Of a DNA stretch of 64,000 nt, positions 55,621 to 64,000 are shown piece by piece; positions within the stretch are counted from its first letter, which is position 1; each line of letters opens with the position of its first letter. The position numbers and the translations under genes are program-made. Where the stretch lies: contig VWND01000075.1 in NCBI GenBank assembly GCA_009599575.1, forward strand, positions 682,001-746,000, read 5' to 3'. Source of the DNA: Blumeriella jaapii. Lineage: Eukaryota; Ascomycota; Leotiomycetes; Helotiales; Drepanopezizaceae. The notes beneath the pieces were generated by a model. That model was not told the origin of the DNA, searched no databases, and saw only the letters and a program-made list of their open reading frames with translations.

Positions 55621-57183
55621 AGCCCACAGTGGGAGCTGGGATACAAGATCCGTATCTCGAGACCCGAATATGCCCAACCATTGGTTTATGTACTGTCAGT
55701 GCGATTGATGGATGGTAAGGGAAAGTTCTATTCATTCGCATAGATTCCCCATTTTCGTCCGCTGCTTTGCAAAAACGCCGGGTTTCACGACGCCCCCAAG
55801 TTCCAAGCGCCAGACGTCGGCTCAACAGGAACCGATATCACGTGCCTAGGCAGGTGATCCGCCAGGACCACACACCTCCGACCAACCCCAGAATAGCACT
55901 TTCCATGAATAGACCGTGGGGGCCGGATAGTACTGTGGGGGCTGGAAATGACATTTAGGTAAAACTCTCTATAGGAGTGGTTGCGGAGGAACGAGTTATT
56001 AGAGTTATATTGAAAGGATCTATACGAAAGAATAGAAGTCGGGGATGGGGGCTGGAAAAGCATACTAAATGGGGTTCGCCTTGCTTTCTGTGAATTTTCT
56101 TCACGAGGACTCCACTCCTCCTCTTGTACTTATTGAAGCCTTCTACGAGAGATGTAGAAGGTAGAGATCAGTTTGACTATCAACCCAACCTTGTCTGAGC
56201 TCAATTGTCTGAACTAGTGTTTCCCTGTCTATCAATCCTCACACACAGATAGTCGAGTTTCATAGAGTTGTAGTCAGTCACTATCAAAACAATCGGCAAG
56301 CGGTGCTGCAGGACTTTTGCCCGTAACACCAAATCGGTTGGGTTCCCATATACATACATGGAAACACATAAGTACCGATCCTGACAGCACCAGCATTCTT
56401 AGCTGCATGAAAATTCGTCTCGAATTTGGAAGCAACCTGTGTGCCCTGTGTCTGTCAGTTGCCGAATATCATGCGGTCGAGAACTTACAGATCCGCAAGC
56501 TCACTATAGCCTACCAGGGCCACTATTTGGTAGCTCGAAGCTGCGCAGCTCCAGATTGACAAAGGTGGCGTTCCCGAGATGTCGAGCCCGGGAAGTCTAT
56601 TCGCTGTTAAAGACCCGGGTAGCAATCCGGAAGACTTCTTTCTAGGTTTCGAAATGGAAGGATGGTTTGGATAGCACATCCAACTGGCATAGACGCAGCC
56701 GCACAAGCGAGTTGACTGGTGCTGACATTGTGTAGTTACTTTGAGAGGTGTCATAGATATAAGCCAAAAGCGACTTTTGTCTTGTTACTATAATTCTCAG
56801 AGGCGCGAATTTCTGGAAATTTTGTTCCTTGTTACGTTGCTCCGAGGACAAAATCCGGTTTGTCCACTTGTCGCCACAAGACCGATTATCACTAACATGC
56901 CCATGACAAAATGTTTTTCCTGCCCAATATTACGTAGATCGTTGCATAGAATAAACGTCTAGTGGTACTACTCAAATCACGGTTCAAGCTCTGAACATGG
57001 TGCTTGATCTCGAGATATTATAGGTCCGAGGATCATAGCTCCGAGGAATGGATTCAACTGGACAGAACAAATGATATCAAGAAGATGGCTTGTATTGAAT
57101 CTGCTCAAAATCTTTCTATAGAGCCAGAATGATCCGAAAAGGCGAACGAAAACTTGATGATTCTGGCCGATTGATTAGGCATG
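55621..57183. other. Intergenic region, no gene seen
   Basis: Overlapping short frames on both strands at 55767-56063 and 56439-56754 show no domain or consistent codon use. No repeats were recognised. Confidence 0.5.
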
Positions 57184-57419
57184 TGTCAGAGGGCACTCAC
57201 TGGCTGACGGGGCAACCATGTCAGAAGGCATTGAGGGGCAAACGTTAGCATGCAACTATTGGCTATAGGGATCGACTATCGAATCCTGAGGCAGGCTCGA
57301 CCTAAGCAAACCCTCGGGATATGGTCAGAAGGATCCCTCGTAATCTTATAGATCCCTAAGATTCAGTTCTACGAATGAATGCAACTTCTGCTCCCTGGTT
57401 TTCAACCTTCACTGTGACA
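57184..57419 (+). repeat. Solo LTR related to the miniature LTR element, with perfect target duplication
   Basis: It begins TGTCAGAGGGCAC and ends CTGTGACA. It is flanked by GCATG on both sides (57179-57183 and 57420-57424). The start and the final 80 bp (GATCC(T/C)TAAGATTCAGTTC, then AATGAATGCA and CTGCTCCCTGGTT) match the 266-bp LTRs at 6788-7053 and 7627-7892. The middle is shorter and diverged, giving 236 bp. A solo LTR normally arises by recombination between the two LTRs of an inserted element. Confidence 0.85.
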
Positions 57420-57424
57420 GCATG

Positions 57425-59087
57425 ATCTCTCTAATCTAGCAAGATTTGGTGCCAGTGCGGCGAGTAGAGCGAAACCCTTTTTGCGCCACGGGCAGCAATT
57501 AGCCCATTTTTTAATGATTTCTTTTGGTCATCAGATTCTTCTATAGTCAAGATATCTTTTTGCCAATCCTTTGCTAATATTCTTTTGACGCAAAGTTGCC
57601 AGAAGCCAAGCGACAATGGGTGCAGATATGTTGAAAACAGAAGAGCCTATTTAAATAAGTATTTTAGGTCTGAAGCCCCGTTACCATTGATCAGATAACG
57701 TGTACTTGGACAGATCAGTGGGTTGACAACATTTCAGAAGTGCAAAGTCACAGCTATCTGAGGATCACGTGTTATGTTATAGTTCAAGATTATGTCACGT
57801 TATCTCCTACAACACAAACACGAGACCTCTGCCATTCTCTACCACTTACTTTACAATCGTCTCAATTTCTTCGCGCTGTGTCGACTCACGATCAGTTCAT
57901 TATCAAGTCATAGATAAGCTATCGACAGCTATCACTGATCACCTATCACCTAGATATCTGACAGAAAGCTTCAATTCTTGTTTCCCTTAGCCGCTGTGTT
58001 TTTCTTCGGAATTTATGTATCTGTCCAAACAGATCCTTAAGAAGCTCGAATTTCCCAGCTACCTTTGTCATCAGTCGGAAATGTCTCCTTCTCGGCCTGT
58101 GCTTTCTGCTCGGGGTCTGGTACGACCCAGAAAACACTCAGCTTGAAGAGCTTTGATCATTTGATTTATCGAAGGCCACTTCACGAACTTCATGGAGAAC
58201 CACTCAAATATCGGACACCTGTCACACATTTCTTTTACAAGCCTGCTTTCTCGAGGGTCTCCTGCATGTAAAAATCTCCAGCTTAGCACGTCTCCAATGC
58301 CCTGCGGAAGGCTTGAATGAGGTAGCGCAGTTTCACTGGCCCCTCCAGACGTTTAACAATATCATCATCTTCTTATTCTACTTCTTTCTGCTCGTTCCGA
58401 GCAGACAGAATACGCACTATAATCATAAGATATATGACAGCATTCTGACTCCCACCTGCATTTCCACCCAAAAATTACAGCACCTCGGTAGACCTTTGTT
58501 TACTTTCCTTCGCTTAATTCAAGACTCTTGCTCTCCAGATTTACCCCACAAACTAGCCAATGCTAGATAGCATACTAAGCAAGATCGTCGACTGATTTGC
58601 GAACCAAAAATAACGACGAGAACGGACGGACCTCTACTTCTTTTCGCTCTACCTACCGATTATGCAATCTGGAGTTAGTACATGATTGCTGATCTGCCGA
58701 GATATCATAATCACCACCCTTCGCGACTTTTCGCCCCGAGTTTCGAGTGAGCATTATTTCTTTCATACAATTAAGCCCAATAAAAAGCGCGCTCAAGTGT
58801 TGCTTCTTACGCTTGAGGGTCTACAGAGGCATGTTTAACAGAGGTGAGTAGATCCTATGGTCAACGAACGACAGACGGGCTTATGGGACTTCGGCGGTGG
58901 CCGGTGTTGTAATGGCGATCACCTAGGTACTTACCGCTTTTCAGGACTCGTCCGCTCCATAATGGCACATCTTTAGGTGCGATTCCAAACAGAGATCTAG
59001 TCTGCCCTAGCGAAATGGGCTCATTTCACATAGCGCGAGGAGACTCCGGGTTCTAGTGGATATATCCACGAAGCACCTCTCCATGCA
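57425..59087. other. Intergenic region, no gene seen
   Basis: Short frames only. E-box-like CACGTG-type sites occur (for example GGATCACGTGTTATG near 57763). No protein domain, RNA or repeat was recognised. Confidence 0.5.
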
Positions 59088-59089
59088 AC

Positions 59090-59966
59090 ATGGAATCCCC
59101 GGGCACTCAAGACTTAGCTCAAGACACTTCATCCGACGTTCTGCAAAGCAGCATTGATCGCCTTCCTCCTCACGATGGGTTTGGCTCTGCCATCTCCCAT
59201 TGAGCCGGCCGCCGAACGCCGGGCACCTGCCCAAGCCACTCCCTCCAAGAACCCACCCGGATTCTCCTCAACTCGACAGCGTGATGATCTCTGGGCTGGC
59301 TCCGAGCCGATGCGTCAGAACTCGCTCTCGGCGCGTCGTTCGGTCGTCGTTGATCTGTCGACGGCCACCGTCCCGTCTCCTAACCCACCCGCCACGGCCG
59401 ATGAAAACTCGTCCGTTGCCAGCGTGAACCAAGCGCCCCCAACGGGTACGAGCGAGGCACAAGACCCGTTCGTTCGTGTACACCCGCTCATGCGGGCGCC
59501 AGAAAGCAATCCTCGAAAGCGCCGCCCAGCTCGACGCCCAACGTGACGACATGCAGAGCCACTCCGCGCTCGTGGCCCTCGCCACCAACCAACCGCCTCT
59601 CGGCCATTGCAGGCCCCCAGAGCGTCTCGGTCCTGTCCTGGTCCGCGGGGAGCATCGGCCGCAGCGTTAGCACAGCACCCTGTGCCTCACCTCCGAGACC
59701 GTCGCTCGCGACCTCGCGGAGCATCACGTCGGACCTCGTCAGCATCTGCGACGAGATCGTGCAGCGGCGCGTCGGCTTCCGTGCAGGATGCGCGCGGCGT
59801 CGGTGTCACCTTCGTCGAGGTGCCGGAGGCCTGCTCGCTGTTCCCGCCGGCGCGCCACGAGGGCGTGGTGTACAACGCCCTCGCCGTGGCCCTGGCCGTG
59901 GATGCCGTGACCCACGAGGGGCCGGTCAGTATCAGCCGCATCGACCTGCTGCTTTGCCAATCCTGA
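59090..59966 (+). pseudogene. Possible multi-exon gene or gene relic, unrecognised
   Basis: From about 59090 the plus strand is GC-rich, with coding-like third positions that move between frames. An ATG at 59090 opens 37 codons (MESPGTQDLAQDTSSDVLQS...). Another frame covers 59154-59546 (Pro/Ser-rich). A third covers 59476-59670 (ESAAQLDAQRDDM...). The frame ending at 59966 has GVGVTFVEVPEACSLFPPAR and VSISRIDLLLCQS. I could not join these with convincing splice sites, and no domain is recognisable. It may be a gene with introns I missed or one broken by indels. Confidence 0.3.
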
Positions 59967-60895
59967 GCTACCCTCGTCCTGTGACGGAGAAGCCCGCCAT
60001 CGTACGGTACGGTACAGTACAGTAAAGCTCAGAGGACGACGAGAGAGAGAACTCGACAAAGAAAGCCTGGGGGGAGGGATCCGGTCACCCAAGAGGAACG
60101 AACATGATGAAAATAAGTTTCATACAGTAGCTTCCCTCCCCTCCCCTCCCCTCCTCTCCCCTCCCCTCGCCTCCCCTCGCCTACATCCAAGCAAGCAATC
60201 AAGCAAACAAGCCCTATCACCAGAAGACACAACCAAAGTGCCATCGCGCCCACGTCTGGCTTGGCTGGGAGGCAGATCTGTACCCAATCAATCAATCAAT
60301 CCCCTCTCTCTCTCTCTGTCCATCGACAGGACAGACACATACATCTATTCAGACTCACTCACCACAGGCCTTTCCCACGCGCGAACCGCAACTGGCTTAC
60401 ACACATACAATGGACGATGCGTATATAGCAAGCAAGCAATCAAAAGCACCTCAAGCAGAAACTACAAAACCACTCAATCTAAACTTGCCTTCATGCAAAA
60501 CGTAGATGTATGTATGTAGGTATACACGATCGACCCGACCCGACCCGACCCCCTTTCACTGCGCTGTGCGCCCTGGTGAATGTATGCGCTTGCTACGTAC
60601 CTATATAAATATACAAACAAACAAACAAACATACCGTAAGTAAGTAAGTACGCTACTATACAGCCAACGTAGGAGAAGTGAAGAAAGAATCCACCAAAAA
60701 GATGCACCACAGGCACGCACGCACGCACGCACGCACCCATGAAAGAAAAACATTCACAATGGGAAAATAAAAATTAAAAATTTCCAAAAAAAAAAATTCA
60801 CACATCGATATAAATAAATATCTGAACAAACTACCAAACACACACACCCGAGTGATAAAGTAAAGCAAAAAAAAAAGGTCAAAAACCGCAAAAGT
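59967..60895. repeat. Microsatellite-rich intergenic region
   Basis: Successive simple repeats: GTACGGTACGGTACAGTACA (about 60003-60022), (CCTCC/CCCT)n at 60125-60180, (CAAT)n at 60285-60300, (CT)n at 60304-60317, (CCCGA)n at about 60531-60552, (CAAA)n at about 60614-60631, (GTAA)n at 60636-60650 and (GCAC)n at about 60714-60737. No gene was recognised. Confidence 0.8.
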
Positions 60896-60995
60896 AGGGC
60901 CCCGCCGGGATCGAACCGACAATCTTTTGATGCCAATATGTGTGTGTGGGATTAAACAATCGAAGTCAAACGCCTTGCCATTGGGCCAGAGGCCC
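60896..60995 (-). tRNA. tRNA-Arg(TCG) with a 28-nt intron
   Basis: Read on the minus strand from 60995: acceptor GGGCCTC pairs with GGGGCCC (one T-G wobble). The D arm is GCC...GGC. The anticodon stem is TTTGA/TCAAA. The loop is CT-TCG-A with the intron (60932-60959) after position 37, then A38. The T arm is GTCGG-TTCGATC-CCGGC. The discriminator is T (60896). The anticodon is at 60961-60963. The intron position is canonical for eukaryotic nuclear tRNAs. Confidence 0.9.
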
Positions 60996-61740
60996 TAATA
61001 AATATACCCATCAGAAGTGGAGTCCTGATTTATATTGCTATGGCCGATATGTGCGCCCGTCCGTCCGTCTGTCCGGGGTAAGGGTGGCGGGTTTGCGATG
61101 GAGCACGTGGGGATTTTAAGATTGGTGGATGAATGGATGCGTGCGTGGATTACATACAGTACTGTACTGTACAGTACATGTGTATCACATTTTATTTTAC
61201 ATACATAGATACCTAGGTATATACATACCTATTTACAAGAAACTATGTTCTTCATTCATTCATCATTCATTTTCATTTTCATTCTTTTCAACCCACATAC
61301 ATACCTCTACATACCTACCCATACATACAAACACACAGTAAAAACAGTACATACAGTAAAGCCAGTCACGATCCCCACCCACAAGGCATCACATCACATC
61401 ACATCATCAGCAATCATATCATCATCACCCCAAAGCGCTCCCCACCCCCCTTCCCTCCCTTTCAATCCCCAAGTCCAGTCCCGCACATCCCCACCCCATT
61501 CCACACAGGCGATCTACGAAATCTGCCCCCGGGCCGCCCCGCCCGTTCATGCTGATCGTCCCGGTCGGCGTCGGCTGCCTGCCTGCCTGCCTGCCTGCCT
61601 GTCTGTACGGCATGTACACAGTACGGTACAGACAGTCGGTACTGTATGTTTGCACAGTTACTACACTGAACTGTACTACGTTGGACCCGCCGAGCCCCGA
61701 GCCCCGAGCGCCGACCTCGAGCCAGCGAGCGCGCATCCGG
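60996..61740. repeat. Low-complexity region with GTAC palindromes and (GCCT)n
   Basis: It contains CAGTACTGTACTGTACAGTA (about 61158-61177), TACATAC-type repeats (61198-61350), (CATCA)n near 61390 and (GCCT)n at about 61574-61600. No gene was recognised; the frame at 61245-61868 is composed of these repeats. Confidence 0.75.
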
Positions 61741-61830
61741 GATCTACGTACTGTATGTACAGTACATACAGTACATACAGTACATACTCTACAGACACAC
61801 AACAATACAGTACATACAGTACATACTATA
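61741..61830. repeat. Tandem GTACATACA array
   Basis: At least eight copies of TACAGTACATA-type units in tandem with period 10-11 bp, interrupted by an ACACAACAA stretch. It is part of the wider GTACAGTAC motif family at this end of the window. Confidence 0.85.
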
Positions 61831-64000
61831 CAAACATGTCTGTACATAGCGCTCGCAAGCGCTGCTGATCGGGTCGCCTCGCGGTGTACGGCACGGTATG
61901 TAAGTGAGCACGTACAATACAGGACTGTGAAGTAGCAAGTGCCGCGATCCGAGGTCCGTCGTGGGCCCGACAGTAGCTCGTCTCGGCGACGGGAAGAGAG
62001 AGGAGAAACGGACTTGTGACCGGTAGGTGCTGTGCTGTAGGTAGCGGGGTGATTCACGGAGGGGAGGAGGGGGAGGAGGGGGAGGCGAGCTTGATACTGT
62101 AGATAGAGGGAGTGGATCGAAGAGGTCTTGAGGAGGAGGAGGAGGGGGAGGAGAGGAGGGGATGCATAGAGAGACACTGTGGCGATGGATATCCATGCAT
62201 GTACTGTACATCAATGTACAGTGTACTACTCTGTACTGTACGGTACATACGTAGTACACGATCAGGGATGTACGATAATGTACCGTATTTCGTGGAAAAC
62301 ACGAGCATGATCACGGTCTGTGTTTTCGCCCCGATGCGAACAATCACTGTCACCACTACCGTCCGACGGAGCTGTGCCGTGTCACGGCCGGTTGGCGATA
62401 GGTGCAGACAGCGATAGCCTAGAGAAAAACGTCCGAACCGAATCCTTCATTACCCAAGGTCGAATCGATGCACGATCTCAATCACGAAAGCTTTTGGCCA
62501 TCTTGTTCTCCCGAGACTAAGAAGTCATCTCGGGACAGGGAACGAAAAGAGAAGGAGACCATGCGCTTCTGCGTCAACGGTCAATGTCATCTCATGCAAA
62601 ACATACTACTACTTGCTTACCGGTGCTCCGGTAATCTCAAGGCCGGACTTCGATCGAGATCTCGCGTCGCTCGGTGGATTCCTTGCGACGCTCCGTCACC
62701 ACACGGCCAGCGTATCTGTGCCCCGGACGCGTGGATCGAGAGGCAAGCTCGGTGGATTGTCACGGCCTGAGGGTCCCGAGAGATACGAGACAACGCCCCA
62801 CGAATCGTGTGAAGAACGCGTCGTGCCGGCTCGTGCCGGCTCGTGCCTTCGCGAGCCACCATCCGCGTCAAGAGCTTTCTGCGCGAGACGAAGGACCAGA
62901 CGCAAGGGCATCTGATGCGCGCCGCAGCGGCTGCCACGACTCGCAGGGCGAAGACTTTTGGGTGATGCCCAGCTCGTCCGTCCGCAAAAGCATGCCGAAG
63001 ACAGCACGAAGACAGGGCAGGTAACGACACCTCGTTACCGTTGCCGCAGGATCTGCTCGGTTTGGAACACGCGCATCGCATTGATCGTGGAAATGAGGGT
63101 CGGGAGGGTCAACATCTTCAGCCGCATCCGCAACGAAGGAATCCCTCACGCAACCGTGAACTCCCCCCCGGCGGGCGTACCTCGAGCAACGGGAGAGGAG
63201 GGGGTGGGTGCCTTCGCGCAAAGCGTCGCGCGTCGACCGCGACGCGCTCCTCCCGGTCGTCACATCACGTCACCGAAACTCTGGCCGACCTTCTCGCTCC
63301 CCGCCACTCGGTCTTGCCCCCGGTCTTGCCCCCAGAACGGACGGCCGGGCGCGAGCTGCAGACTGGGACAGACTGACTACCATGTACTGTGTATGTGCGT
63401 GACTAGGTACAGTACATACAGTACGATGTACGGTACTGTCCATTTCTTCTTGGACTCCACCCGGGACGAGCCCGCTGGGTCGGGCCCAATGGGTGGCGGG
63501 GCTGCAGGGACCAGGATTGCCGTGCGGCGGTGGAAGTATCTGTGTACATCGTCGTAGTCTGTCTGTGGATGTAGTGTAGCACAGGAGAAGTATGGGTACT
63601 GTCCGTTCAGTGTGTGTGTACCGTCCGTAGTCCGTCCACCCCGGCAGGTCAAGTCAAGCATCCCAACTGCAGTGGTGGTACCGCGGTACGAGCTGTAGGT
63701 ACAGTACAGTTCAGTACAGTGCGGTACATGCTGTACGGAGGTTGTGATCCGCCGTCGCCGAAAAGTTACATCGCCGAGTGTGATCAGAATCGGGTCAGGT
63801 CAGCAAATAGGCGAACAGACAAGAGTCATGAGAAGAGCGAGCCCGACACCGTCGTGTGGTACTGTACAGTACTGTAGCGGAGGATGCGTGGGACGAGGAC
63901 GCAGCCGTGGACCACCACGTCATCGGTGCGTGTGAAGCGTCGTATCCATCCATCGACAGTGGGTGTAGCCGTGGTAACGTGGAATCGGGGAGAGGTGGAA
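61831..64000. other. GC-rich right end, no gene supported
   Basis: Further GTACAGTAC-type clusters lie at about 62198-62285, 63408-63440, 63697-63735 and 63859-63877, and a GGAGGAGG purine run at about 62058-62160. Several overlapping frames on both strands between 62460 and 63560 show no domain, no splice structure and no frame preference, and I reject them as genes. A GTGCCGGCTC duplication is at 62823-62846. Confidence 0.5.

Noticed and set aside
62460..63560. Many 100-200 codon frames at the right end
   Set aside because: Both strands and several phases are open at once because of high GC. None has a domain, a signal peptide or a splice structure.

Overview
The window looks like part of a chromosome from a filamentous ascomycete (Pezizomycotina). 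The housekeeping genes have short introns of about 50-60 bp with fungal branch sites, and the gene families are fungal (Cet1-type RNA triphosphatase, Rpn2, rhodopsin-domain membrane protein). The left 25 kb is an AT-rich block of retroelements whose differences are mostly C-to-T and G-to-A changes, the signature of repeat-induced point mutation (RIP). I cannot name the species.

Bases 1-25190 are a nest of transposons with no host gene that I can support. A Ty1/copia-order element on the minus strand is the oldest layer (about 6666-9072 and 21970-25190). A Ty3/gypsy element (Gypsy-B, 9073-21969) sits in its integrase region. A second gypsy (Gypsy-A, 12032-18452, 5-bp target duplication TAAAA) sits inside Gypsy-B. 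Two more Gypsy-A family copies lie head to tail at 1-6665. A miniature LTR element (6788-7892) and a TA-flanked inverted-repeat element (8009-8523) also interrupt the copia remnant.

Bases 25190-42774 have normal composition and hold conserved genes: mRNA 5'-triphosphatase (minus) divergent from the proteasome subunit RPN2 (plus), an alpha/beta hydrolase, an MFS transporter, a deleted Tc1/mariner transposon, and a rhodopsin-domain membrane protein. For most genes I rebuilt exons from splice sites and checked that the exon lengths sum to whole codons.

Bases 42775-64000 are more accessory. They contain a 316-bp tandem repeat, two divergent paralogous small secreted cysteine-rich proteins with the same ten-cysteine framework flanking a dead Tc1 copy, a convergent pair (cysteine dioxygenase and a 2-oxoglutarate/Fe(II) oxygenase), a second Tc1 relic, a solo LTR related to the miniature element, an intron-containing tRNA-Arg(TCG), and a right end rich in microsatellites and GTACAGTAC-type palindromes. 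RPN2 and cysteine dioxygenase each carry one indel that breaks an otherwise family-typical frame. These may be sequence errors or real lesions.
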